Origin: Capsicum annuum
Taxonomy: Eukaryota > Streptophyta > Magnoliopsida > Solanales > Solanaceae
DNA: 64,000 nucleotides
Assembly: GCF_002878395.1 (NCBI RefSeq)
Contig: NC_061115.1
Coordinates: 218,653,386 to 218,717,385 of the forward strand
Direction: 5' to 3'
In this document: piece by piece, positions 22,656 through 38,367 of the stretch
Layout of the letters: the number at the start of each line of letters is the position of its first letter
Position numbering within the stretch: the first letter of the stretch is position 1
Position numbers and translations under genes: made by a program
The notes under the pieces: model-generated
Database searches by the model: none
What the model was told of the DNA's origin: nothing
The model's input: only the letters and a program-made list of their open reading frames with translations

Positions 22656-23085
22656 TTTTAGTATAGTGCACAAGCTTTTAGTATAATGTTGTTTTGAAAA
22701 TTTAATATAGACACTGCAAATTTCACATCCCAACTGTTAGCGTGTTTCCTTTTCCAGCCTGAACTATCACCATTTAAGTAATCCGGTTGTGAAATTCGCG
22801 AAAAAGTGAATAGTTCTAGTGTGTTTTTGACCATATATTAAAATAAAGGAATGTTGATATAAGAAAAACTCAAGCAAAAGACTAACAACCAACACATTAC
22901 ATTAGATAATACGAGTTTCAGAACATAACTCATTTTATTAGACAGAAGGGAACAGAACTAGGAAGATCGATCCACCGACCACGATTTTTTAGGTCTTACT
23001 ATAGATTACATTCATAATACTGCGCCCATCGGACTGCTAACAAGTAAGTACCCGAGAGAACGCGAGGTTATAGTTTTGGGTCGGT
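22656..23085. other. 3' flank of the DHAR gene
   Basis: No ORF of note. It presumably holds the DHAR 3' UTR and poly(A) region (gene on the minus strand). A clear poly(A) signal was not singled out. Confidence 0.4.
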
Positions 23086-27403
<4,318 letters not shown>

Positions 27404-27505
27404 TATTTGAGTATCAACCCAGCAACTTCAACAAGATAAAACACTCACAAAAAATATCTAGTGTGTTCTTTCTGCTTCTGGAAGAGTCATGTGTACTAGG
27501 TGTCC

Positions 27506-27515
27506 CTTTTATAGT
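27506..27515 (-). promoter_or_regulatory. TATA box candidate for DHAR
   Basis: On the minus strand 'ctataaaagg' lies about 105 bp upstream of the DHAR ATG (27403), a suitable distance for a ~70-nt leader. Confidence 0.6.
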
Positions 27516-27529
27516 AGCATTTTACACAT

Positions 27530-29195
27530 GTCCTAACACTATGTTTGGATGTTCTGTAGATATTTGTTTCAAAATATTCATTTTACTTTATAAAAGTCAA
27601 TATAGTTAAAATACAAAGTTAAATTAAAATAAATTAGTTTAATATTTAAAATTTTGATATTCGAAGACTATATAATAATGTTATAAGTTTTAATCTTTTA
27701 TCTTATATAATATTATTACAATTTATGTAATTTGATTTTAATGAAGTGTAAAATGACTAGTAAAAATAAACTGATGAAGTATTGTATTATGTTTGTATTG
27801 TTTTTATTAATGCTTTTTCGTTTTACCTAGAACTTATTATGAAAATATAAGATAAAATTGGTATAATATATCTTTATAATTTGAGTTTTTTTTTTTTTTT
27901 TAGTTTCAAGTATAGTGAGAGTTTTAGTGGATCGAGCTATGTCTTTATTTTTTATTGTTATATAAATCACATATTAACGATTTGATGGATACATTTATAA
28001 CAAAAGTAGGATACAAGTAGAGCTACTATTAAAAAAAATAGGATAAAAAGTAAATTAGAATTATTAAATAATAATAAAAGATGAAATGAAAAAAAAAAAA
28101 AGATAACAATGTGATCACAACAAATTAATTTTTGCTTAAAATGGGACCTTTTGTCTTGAGACGATGGATTTAACGATACGATTTAATAAAATTATTTTGT
28201 TTAATAGTTGTTGCCGATTCTTTCATAATGTATTGTACCAACGTACATCATATTGTGTTGTGTTGTATTGTACTATAGCATTTTAATAAATATAATTTTA
28301 AATAAATTGTATCATTTTACGTTGTTATATAATATCACACATCAATAATTAGAATGATAAACCTATAAAAAAAAAGTAGTACACAAATATAATTACTATA
28401 AAAAAAAGGAAGGTGAACGATAGATAAAATATGATCATTAATTACTAATAATTAAAGATCAAACGAAAAAAAAAATAACGATATAATCACACTAAATAAA
28501 ATATTACACAAAAATAAATATAACAATACGCAGTAAAAAAAATTAAATAACAATCAAAACAAACATAAGACACTATCATTTTCCAATAAGCTGTAATTCT
28601 CAAAGCATTTTCCACATGTCATTTTTTATTTTTTAGAAAATGTTTTTTCTTTTTTTTGTGCTTAAAATAATTTTCATTTTTTAACTTTATAATTTTTAAA
28701 ATTATTATTTTTAATTAAATGTTAGGTGTCCTCTTTTAATTCCTCATCATGACAGTACATGTTTCATATTTTTAGCAGTGGTCCTAGTAGTAGTAGTAGA
28801 ATTACACCAAGTAATACAGTGTTAGTAATAGGCTTAGCATTTACAATTTTTTAATTTAATTTTTTATTTTACTTGTCTTTTTTCATTAATCAAGAAGAAA
28901 TAAATATTTTTTCCGTATTTTATTTTTTGTATTTATTACTTCTTCTTTAAATTAAAATATAAATATTGTTTAATAGAAGTACAATTTGGGACGGAGGGAG
29001 TAGAACAGTAGTAGACACAGATTAATTTCCTAGACAGAGTAGCCTAATATTATATATGATTAAAACAGTCATGTTTGACATTGTCAACTAACATGGATTT
29101 ATTTTGATAATAATTCTCTTCTAATCAAGTCATCTTCACAATTTGTGGCTAAGATTTGTTTTGGAATAAGTTAAATTAATCTTGGACATTGGAAC
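27530..29195. other. Very AT-rich DHAR upstream region, no gene
   Basis: No reading frame is present. Around 28205-28330, 'gtattgtaccaacgtacatcat' and 'ttgtgttgtattgtactatag' look like an AT-rich MITE family. 'gggacggagggagtag' near 28988 is one Stowaway-like terminus. Otherwise there are poly-A and poly-T runs only. Confidence 0.45.
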
Positions 29196-29200
29196 AACTT

Positions 29201-29233
29201 TATATATGTATATATATATATATATATATATAC
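29201..29233. repeat. (TA)n microsatellite
   Basis: An uninterrupted TA run follows 'tatatatgta'. Confidence 0.9.
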
Positions 29234-29429
29234 TATAGTTGGGTAACTTTTTCATGCAGATTCGAGTATTAGTTGTCGCCGCTGATTTGATGATCGTGTT
29301 GTGTTAGATTTTGAAGAAAGGGTGAGCTCTTGAAATCGGAGTTGTCCTTGTTTCCTTCTCTGTCTATGGGTTAGCCGCCTTTTGCTTTGAGACAGATTGA
29401 ATTGACTATTCTAGAACTTGTGATGTATC

Positions 29430-29930
29430 TGTAGTTGGAGTTTGGTGATATTTGTGATTCGAGTAGTAAATCGATTGTAGTATTATTTTGTGATAGTCGT
29501 TGTTATTTTGGTACTGCATACTTGTTATTTCTTGCTCTTATATTAAGTCTATTTCTAGACGATTTTTGTCTTGACTCGGAGCTTATAAAAAACAACGAAC
29601 CTTTCTACTTCACTTATTAGATAATAACACGGACTATGTACACTCTATTCATTTCAAGCCCGACTTTATGAGAATACACTAAAGAAGGACAGTCCGATGC
29701 ACGTAAGCTCTCGTTATGCACACAGTTCGAGGAAGGATCCGATAACAAGGGTCTCTTATACGCAACCTTACTTGTATTTCTCTAGAATATTTAGGTTCTT
29801 AATTACTGCATCTTTCATTAGGTAGGTATATTTTACACATCTTTCATTAGTATCTTATGACTTGTCATTACGTATAGTAATAAATTTATATAACAAAATT
29901 GATCATACCAAGTGAGTCAAAACTATAGGA
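29430..29930. repeat. Local duplication, copy A (pairs with 43.86-44.61 kb)
   Basis: 'ttggagtttggtgatatttgtg', 'tctatttctagacg', 'ttttgtcttgactcggag', 'actttatgagaatacactaaagaaggacag' and the inverted SINE start all recur in order at 43.86-44.30 kb. 'tagtatcttatgact' and 'gtcaaaactata' recur after that. The module fuses an RTE-like tail to an Au-type SINE (29.68-29.80 kb, minus). This copy is shorter, with a deletion after the SINE. Confidence 0.85.
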
Positions 29931-30124
29931 AGTCCCCGTTTTTGCGACAAGTATATACGTGTAGTTGATCAATCACGGAAAAAACAAAACAAATTGTTGT
30001 TATTACTAAGTATGTTGAGGGAGAGAGGGAAAAGGTTGTCAAAGAGAGGGAAATTAACAGATGTATAAGTCCACTAGTGCCACATATGCGTCTAATGTTC
30101 TTCTTGTTTGCAGTTAGACAAGGC

Positions 30125-33100
30125 CCAGATCACCTACGGGGCTGAGCTTTCTTTGCTCTTTGCTCTTTGCGACATGATGAACTTCTGGAGGAACTCAATA
30201 CGACACAAGCTGGAATTAAGGGTACGTTAGAGCTTATTTTGGATCGGTTGACAGCTCTGGAGAGGGCACCTCAACGTGCTCCCGAGGTTGTAATCTTGGT
30301 AGGGATGGTTTACTCCCGAATCCTATGCAGGAAGCTTGAGGTCGCCTGTCTATTCCCCCTCCTAAATGGGAATTGACTAGCTTCGAGGGATCTGAACCCA
30401 AGGTATGGCTGCGTAAGTGTGAGAGGTACTTTAATTTGTATAAAACTACTGATAACCAGAAGGTAGAAGGGGTTGCATTATACTTGAATGGGTTAGCTGA
30501 AACCTGGTATAGCTCACTTGTTTTGAGTAGGGGAGTAGTCTCATGGGTTGAATTTAAGGAGGAATTGTGTATTCGATTTGGGGAAGTTCTGATTGGGGAT
30601 GTTGTGGAGGAGTTCAACAAACTCTCTCAAACTGGAACTGTGGAGGAATTCCTAGGGAGGTTTGAAGACTTGAGGCTCAGATGATCATGAGGAATCCTGC
30701 CCTGAATGAGGCATACTTCCTCTCTAGTTTTATTGGAGCACCGGAAAAGGAAATTAAATTTGGGGTTAAGATGTTCAAACCCACTACATTGAAGTTAGCT
30801 ATCGAGCAAGCTAGATTGCAGGAAAAAACAATTGGAGCAGCTCAGAAGAAGGCTCCGGTAGTGGTCAAGCCTACTGCAGCACCAGTTGGATCCAGTTATT
30901 CGAGGCCTACTGCTGTGAACACGACTAAACCTAACACCTTCAGACTTAGCCCTGAGGTATATGAACATAGGAAGATTAACAAACTATGTTTCAGGTGTGG
31001 AGAGAAATACTTTTCGGGGCATAACTGTACAGTAAAACAACTGAAATGCATGGTAGGTGAAGAAGAAGCATTACCACCTGAAGAAATAGAAATTCCTGAA
31101 CCACCTGATCTTATTATTGAAGGTGAGATACAACAAGAAGTGTTGGAGGCTATTTGTTTGAGTGCACTTTCCGGCAATAATCAAGGTATGAACTCCATAC
31201 TTGTTAAAGGTTCAGTGAAGAACAGGACCCTTGCTGTGTTGATCGATTCAGGTAGTACACATAGTTTTATAGATGAGCAAGCTGTGAGTGATACACGATA
31301 TGTAGCTGAATATGGTGCCCCTATGAAAGTCACGGTTGCTGATGAAAACTATGTGATGTGTCACACTACTTGCACGGGTTTTTGCTGGAAAATGGAGGGT
31401 AAACCTTTTAAGGAAGACCTAAGAATTATCAACCTAGGAGGTTGTGACTTAGTCTTGGGCAACGATTGGATGAAGAAATACAATCCTACTAAGTTTGATT
31501 ATGAAAAGAGGTGTATGACGATTGGCAGAAAGAATAATAAAACAGTATTACATGCTATCCCAATGGAGGGAAGCCTGAGTATGATCAGTGGCAGTACAAT
31601 GGGCAAGTTAATCAAGAAGAGACAAATTCTGATTGCTCATTTATTCTTGTTAGGGTGTAAAACAACAAGAGAACAAGAGGTAATAGATGACACTATACAG
31701 GAAGTAATCAACAAGTATCGCGCAGTGTTTGTGGAGCCTAAGAATCTGCCTCCAGTTAGACACTTAAACCACTCAATTAACTTGAAACCTGGGGCTGAAA
31801 CAGTAAGCTTAAGACCTCACAGATATAATTACTACCAGAAGGAGGAACTAAAGAAGCAAGTTACTGAGATGCTAACCAATGGAATCATTAGTCACAGCCA
31901 ATCCCCATTCTCATCTCCAGCTTTATTGGTCAAAAAGAAAGATGGAACATGGAGGTTTTGTATGGATTACAGAGGGTTGAATGAAATTACAGTGAAGGAT
32001 AAGTACCCTATTCCCATTGTGGATGATTTTCTTGATGAGTTACATGGAGCTATAATATTTTCGAAGATAAATTTATGAGTTGGCTACCATCATATTAGAA
32101 TGAAAGCTAAAGATGTGTACAAGACAGCTTTTAGAACTCACATGGGTCATTATGAGTTCAAGGTGATGGTAGCCCTCATATTCCGGCATTACCTCAGGAA
32201 GTTTGTATTGGTATTTTTTTATGATATTCTTATATACAACAAGTCGTTGCATGAGCATGTAGAGCACTTGGTCTTAGTGTTCAATACATTAGTATCCCAT
32301 TCATTGTATGCAAAAAGGTCCAAATGCTCTTTTGGTCAATCCAAGGAGGAGTACTTAGGACATGTAATCTCTGCTGAAAGTGTATCTACTGACCCGGCTA
32401 AGGTGAGAGCAATGATAGAGTGGCCTACTCCTAGCACTGTTAAGGCTCTTAGGGGTTTCTTGGGACTGACAGGTTCCTATAGGAAGTATGTAGCCAATTA
32501 TGGGAGAATAAGCAGACCCTTGGCAGATCTATTGAAGAAAAATGCTTTTATATGGACTGATGAAGCTGATCAAGCATTTTCAGCCTTAAAGTTAGCAATG
32601 TCTACTGCTCCAGTGTTATCTTTAGCGGACTATAATAAAGAATTTACAGTTGAAACTGATGCTTGTCATTCTGGGATTGGGGCTGTTCTCTTACAAAAGG
32701 GCAAACCTGTAGCTTATTTTAGTAAGGTATTGGCTGCTAAACACAGAGATAAGTCTATTTATGAGAAAGAATATATGGCTTTACTGAATGCGGTGGACAA
32801 ATGGAGACATTACTTGCAATATAAACACTTTGTAGTCAAGACTGACCATCATAGTCTCAAACATTTGTTGGAACAAAGGGTCACTACAGCAGTACAACAG
32901 AGGGGGTTGACTAAGCTTTTGGGACTTGATTATGAAGTACAATATAAAAAGGAGACCGAAAATAGAGTAGCTGATGCTCTCTCAAGACAACAAGAAGGGG
33001 TAGTTCATACTAATGAGGCTTATCTTAATCTAATAAGTCTGACAGTTCCATTATGGGTGCAAGAAATTGTGGAAAGCATAAAGATGATCCCATAGCTACG

Positions 33101-34506
33101 GAGTTGATAACTCAACTCTCAATCGATAATTCTGGCCCTAGTCTATGGCATTTTGGTGCAGGAATACTAAGGAAGAAGGGAAAGATCTATGTGGGATCAA
33201 CTAGAGGTTTGAAACTACAATTAATTCACATCTTTCACGATTCTAATTTAGGTGGCCACTCAGGTCAGCTTGGTACTCTTAAAAGACTATCCCAACTCTT
33301 CTACTGACCCTTAATGAAGCAGATGGTGATACAAGTAGTGTCTGAATGTGATGTTTGTCATAAAAGCAAGGATGAGAATATACCCTACCCAGGCTTACTA
33401 CAACCCCTTCCCATCCCTGATCAGTCATGGAAACATATAAGTATGGACTTTATTGAAGGGTTGCCTAAGTCTAAAGGTAAGGATGTCATTTTTGTGGTGA
33501 TTGATAGGTTTACAAAATCTGCTCACTTTATAGCATTATCCCATCCTTTCACTGCCTTACAAGTTGCTGAAAAGTTTTGGAAAAGAGTTCATACTCTCCA
33601 TGGTACCCCTGAATCCATCATTTCTGACAGAGATAGAGTCTTTATGAGTCACTTTTAGCAAGCTCTTTTCAAATTGAGTGGGACTCAGCTTCTGTATAGT
33701 TCAACCTACCATCCTCAAACAGATGGACAGACCGAGAGAGTCAGTATGTGCATCGAGAACTACTTGAGATGTATGACAAGTCAAAGACCTAATCAATGGA
33801 AATTATGGCTTCATTTTACTGAATGGTGGTACAATACTAACTACCACACTAGCTTACAATGCACTCCCTTTGAGGCTTTGTATGGTTACTGCCCTCCTCA
33901 ACTATCGATAGATCCCGTACTAGATATCATTGTGCCTGCCGTTGATGATGTTATTATGAAAAGACAACAAATGCAACAGTTACTCAAGGACAATCTCCTC
34001 AAAGCTCAAGAGAGGATGAAGCATTATGCTGATTTACACAGGAGCGAGAGAGAATTTCAGGTTGGTGATATGGTATATCTCAAGCTACAGCCCCATTGGC
34101 AATCCTCTATAGCTCTGAGGAAGAATTTAAAGCTTAGCTCCAAGTATCATGGCCCTTACAAAATCATCAGTAAGATTGGACTGGTTCATTATAAACTACA
34201 GTTGCCGGTTGAAGCTAAGGTTCATCCAGTTTTTCATATCTCTTTGCTTAAGAAGAAGGTAGGGTCTAAAGTGGTGGTTCAATCTACTCTTCCAATGACT
34301 ATAGATGATGGACAGTTTTTAGTGAAACCTGTGGTAGTTCTGCAACGACAAATGGTCAAGAAGGGCAACACTGCAGCTGTGAAGGTGCTCATACAGTGGT
34401 CCAACCTCCCTCCCGAAGAGACTACTGGGAGGATTTTGATTTTATAAGAGCTAAATTTCCTGAATTTCATCCTTGAGGACAAGGATGTTTTGCAGAGGAA
34501 GGGTAT
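30125..34506 (+). mobile_element. Broken Ty3/gypsy (chromovirus-type) retrotransposon interior
   Basis: Order: gag (30167-30684, two frames), CCHC-like knuckle '[14 protein letters not shown]' at about 30990, aspartic protease (IDSGSTHSF near 31240), RT (31690-32240), RNase H (FTVETDACHSGIGAVLLQ near 32640), zinc-binding integrase with HHCC residues (33238-33360), integrase core (33420-33890), and a C-terminal chromodomain-like tail ending near 34470. Damage: stop at 30374-30376, frame break near 30680, TGA at 32076-32078, a deletion of the RT stretch before the catalytic loop, that loop reading FFYDIL in place of the usual FDDIL-type residues, stops near 33095, 33305 and 33656, and a frameshift near 34430. 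The copy is inactive. No 5' LTR or primer-binding site was found. Confidence 0.9.
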
Positions 34507-34768
34507 GTGATGATCTATATAGTGAATAACACACTATGTCAACAAATTAAAATGAACGGCCAGGAATAGTTTTAATTAAAAAGGTCGCAAGGTCTTAGAT
34601 TTTGTCGAGTCAGCTGCCAGCACAGCACATGTTTGTTAAAGTTCTAACCAACTTGAGGAGATAAACTATTCAGAAATTATCGGTACTTTTCTCACCTCTC
34701 TTCCTTCTTCCAGAATCTCCTCTTCTCTCTCTTTCTCACTCTAATTTCTATCTCTTCTCATTCTGCAG
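34507..34768 (+). repeat. Probable 3' LTR of the gypsy element
   Basis: It follows a purine-rich tract (cagaggaagggta, about 34494-34506), begins TGTGATGATC and could end at 'ctcattctgca'. A CT-rich region (about 34690-34760) resembles an LTR R/U5. The right boundary is inferred, because no second LTR exists to compare. Confidence 0.5.
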
Positions 34769-34955
34769 ATCCAAGCTATCAATGGAGGCCCCTTAGATTG
34801 TTGCTTACGTCATTTTAGTGGTTCAGTTCGTTGTATTTTTGTTTTTGCAATTCAGTTATTAATTAGAAAATCCAGAAAATTGTCCCACTTTTTACTGCTT
34901 ATTTCGACTAAATTGTTTAGAACTTGACAACTTCCTTAGCTCAGAATTAACACAG

Positions 34956-35162
34956 TTCGTCAACTATCTCCTCCTGATGTTGCAAAGGGATGTTTTACCT
35001 TTGTTTAACTTGCTGAGACAAACCTACAAGTCTAGTATAGAAGATAGAGAATCTACGTTTAATGAATTGCTCAATGAAATTGCAAAGAAGTTCTATGGCG
35101 TCCGACGAAGAAATCCTCTTGAGGGGATTGGAGATTTCTTTAAGATGATGGGAGGCGAATAA
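34956..35162 (+). pseudogene. Orphan last exon resembling GET4
   Basis: After a plausible acceptor (aattaacacag) an open frame reads on from '[12 protein letters not shown]' through '[15 protein letters not shown]', '[15 protein letters not shown]' and 'RRNPL', ending 'FKMMGGE' and a TAA. This matches, from memory, the C-terminus of plant GET4, the cytosolic factor of the GET/TRC pathway for tail-anchored proteins. No other GET4 exon was found upstream, where the gypsy LTR ends about 190 bp away. It is therefore either the disrupted end of a gene or a captured fragment. An unrelated protein with a similar tail cannot be excluded. Confidence 0.6.
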
Positions 35163-35297
35163 TGTCAAGTGATGAATACGTCTACGGTAGCGGGTGCGGG
35201 TTTCCAGGAACCCACACCCGCTATTGTAAGGGTTATAATTACATTAGAAAAATTTATCATAGGTTTAAATATTAATAAGTAGAAACACATAACAAAG

Positions 35298-35412
35298 TAG
35301 TGGGATAGCTTAGTGGTAGGAGTAGCACACTTGAATGCTAAAGGTTGTGAGTTTGAACCCACACGTTATTTGAGTAGCACACTTGAATGTTAAAGGTTGT
35401 GAGTTCGAACCC
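35298..35412 (+). other. tRNA-like/SINE head with duplicated B-box half
   Basis: 'gtgggatagcttagtggtag' is A-box-like and 'gttgtgagtttgaaccc' is B-box-like. The second half ('gagtagcacacttgaatg…gttgtgagttcgaaccc') is repeated directly. No complete cloverleaf or anticodon arm could be drawn, so it is not called a tRNA gene. Confidence 0.5.
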
Positions 35413-35602
35413 ACAAAACATCAATGGAGCAATTTTTTTTGTTAAATCTAAATTTTGTTACCCATGCGCTATTGTGTTGTGATTAAAACGTCATGGATTT
35501 ATTATTGTGTTCTGATTAAAATATAACATAATTCTTGTAGATGATTTATTTTAATCTTATATATCAGCTTTTCAAATGTTAGAAAGAAAAAAAAATATTC
35601 CC

Positions 35603-35834
35603 TGTTATAAATGTATTTATATTATAATGAATGTCTATCAAGATCTACTTTAATATGTATTAGGATTTGAAACATCCGTCTTTTACTCAGATTAGAGTAA
35701 ATTTTCCCTATAAATAGAGGAGTTTTGTTTATTGTATTTACAATCTTATGATCTCTCATCCCTTAAGAGAGAAATAAAAATTACTCTCTCTATTCTCTCT
35801 ACTCTTCTTCTTTGTTCTTTCTTATTTTATAACA
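35603..35834 (+). repeat. Copia 5' LTR
   Basis: TG…CA bounded, with promoter-like 'ccctataaatagagg' at about 35708 (TATA box) and a CT-rich R/U5 part. Followed by 'cattatcggcacaag', the presumed primer-binding area. Confidence 0.92.
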
Positions 35835-36215
35835 CATTATCGGCACAAGACTATGCCAAACAATGTGAGATTATAAATCTGAAGGATTTCAAGGATAGTA
35901 ATTCTTTATGTTATCTTTCTTTTGCTACTACTAATATAATTATTATTAAATTTGAGAAAAAATAATTGGTTTGGAATCATTTATATTTTAAATTTATTCC
36001 TTAAGAACAATATTATCAAAAAGGATGATAATATATTGGGTTCAAGTTTGATTTATGCCTAAGACGCCTTTATATGAATCAAATATTGAGTTTGAATCTC
36101 AATACACCATATTGATAATGTGAAGGTTAAGGCAAAGTAATAGGTGTTTGATGAAAAGTCATGAAATTCGACCCATTGAATATGTTCTATTCCATGAAGT
36201 TAATGTGGTAGCAGT

Positions 36216-38362
36216 TATAGACACGTAATTTTGTCCTTTCCTAAAAATATTTTAATCAATATTATTTTATTTTATTTTTAATTTTTATTTTTATTTTATT
36301 CACCTTACCATACTTTTGTTTAATTGATAATTTCTCCCAAAAAAAAAATAGAATATAATTAAACACATAATATCTTTATCACCTCACTATGCCACCTCAA
36401 TACTTCACTTTTTATTTTTTATTAGATACATACAAAAGGCACACGACCTACTCATTTTCTCATATGTCACCCTCATGCCACATACTTATTTCCATAACTC
36501 ATCAATTATATGTTTTCACGTAGGATAATAAAAAAAGAAAAAGAAAAATTAAATAAAAAATATAAAAGAAAAATTATGAAATGGGAAAAGGTAGGCTCAT
36601 TCTTTCGTGACTCCGCGTTAACAACGAATCCACAAAATCCTCACTCACTCTCACTGAAAGGATTCTCACCATCCATCACTGGAATAGAAGGAACACATTC
36701 AGGCAAAAATGGAAGGGAATTGAAGGCACATAGACAGTGAAAAGGACATGCACAGACCCACAATTTCAAGGTACCACTCCTCCATTTTGGGTTCATAACA
36801 ACAATTGCACAGACCGGAGCTCACCATTAACGCACACATCAGTAGAGTTCGAGAAAGGTCGGAGTGAAAGAGGTCAGAGGGAGAGATCGGAAACAGCGAG
36901 CGAGAGAGAGAAAGTTGAGAAATCCTTACCGGAAAGCACTCTTTGTCGTTCTTGTCATTACGGAGCTTGCCGGAGCTCCGGCGAAGCAAAAACCATAAAC
37001 CTCGCCTCTTTCTCTTTCCGACCAAATTACCCCTAACAGTCCATCCCATCCCTTTTCCGGCGAAACCAGACCGAGTTCTGTTTAGTTGCGATTCCCAGTT
37101 CAGTTTTCCCGGCTATCTCCTCGCCGGAATCGGCTTCATCTCAACGAGCAGACTCGCTGAAGTCTCGAAATCCTCCATGACCGACAATTCGAGTTGATTC
37201 CAGTGAGAATTAATTGGAAATTGGGATCGGGTATTGTCTTTTTTTTTTTTTCGCGATTTTTATTTCGGGTCAGTGGAAGACACTGAAAGCTTACCGAGAT
37301 TGGGATTGTTCGAGTTACGGGTTCGACGTGAGGTTCCGTTGCTTCGTGATTCTGATCCATCATTGCTCATTTGGAATAAAACTAACGATTGAGGTCCAAT
37401 TCTATATCTCTTATCTCTATTTTTCCTGAATATTTTTGAATGGTGTGATTTTGATTGATATTTGGTTGAGATGATTTTACTCGTTGTTATTTAATTATTA
37501 ATTCGGGTGTGAAGTATGCTAATCACGTAGTTGATTTGGGGTTAAGTTGGATTTTGGGGAGAAAGATCGAGAATTGTTAAAAGTAAATATTGGTTTATGT
37601 CTGTTCAATGACGATTGCTTGATTCAGAATAAGCACCGACTTTGTTAAGTTCGATAGTATCATGTTTTAGGCCGTGAATCGTTAGGCAAACGGCAGGGGT
37701 AGATAAACTTAGGACTGAAATGGTTGGATGGTTAGAAATGATTATTGAATGGTTTGTTTATCGCATTTGACTCAATTGTACTCATTTGGTCGGGGAATGC
37801 CTCGAGGAAATTTGTATTTGTTATCGGGGAATGCCCCGCAAGATTGTGTATTCAGAAGGACGTTCGTGATGAAGGTCCGAGGCGTCGGGTAGAGCATTAG
37901 TCTAGGATTAGTTTAGAATAGGATTTATTTTTTGCATTTTTTATTTTGGACTGTATAATTGGACTGAACACTATATTTTGAATTTATTTTGTTTCGTGTG
38001 TTTGATTGGTCGTTTCATGTGTTTTGTGTAGCTTATACATTTGTGATGTCAAATTAGCCGATACGCTCCACCAAGCGACCGTGGTCGAACCACGGGATCG
38101 AGGAGTGTCTAACACCTTCCCCTTGATCAACAGAATTCCTTAGCCGGAATCTCTGTTCGCAAACCAGTTTTAAAGAGTCAAATCGTTTTGAAAAGGATTT
38201 TCTAAAGGTGACTTGGTACACCGGATTATGCCAAGTGGCGTCTCTGAATTTTGAATATAAACAGTCCTTTTCGAAACAAATCTTCACTTTTGTCATTTTA
38301 ATAATAAAAATCCTTTCGAAACTTAAAATGAATCTTTTCAGAGTTGAAAAGGGAGTGTGACA
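36216..38362. mobile_element. Solo LTR (~2.15 kb) nested in the copia element
   Basis: GCAGT at 36211-36215 and 38363-38367 is a perfect 5-bp target duplication. The insert begins TATAGACACG (a decayed TG start) and ends GAGTGTGACA. It contains CT/GA-rich leader-like sequence at 36.6-37.2 kb and the words 'ccgtggtcgaaccacgggatcgagg' and 'gtgtctaacaccttcccctt' near 38090, which I associate with long LTRs of nightshade gypsy elements. No gag-pol is present. Short ORFs inside it (36.7-37.4 kb) are not genes. Confidence 0.8.
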
Positions 38363-38367
38363 GCAGT

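Noticed and set aside
30234..31177. Minus-strand frames of 128 and 93 codons
   Set aside because: Shadows of the gypsy gag and protease frames on the plus strand.
35298..35412. Possible tRNA gene with A and B boxes
   Set aside because: No acceptor stem pairing or anticodon loop could be drawn, and the B-box half is duplicated; more likely SINE sequence.
36699..37430. Cluster of 70-116-codon frames at 36.7-37.4 kb
   Set aside because: They overlap on both strands inside a solo LTR bounded by a target duplication and show no domain.
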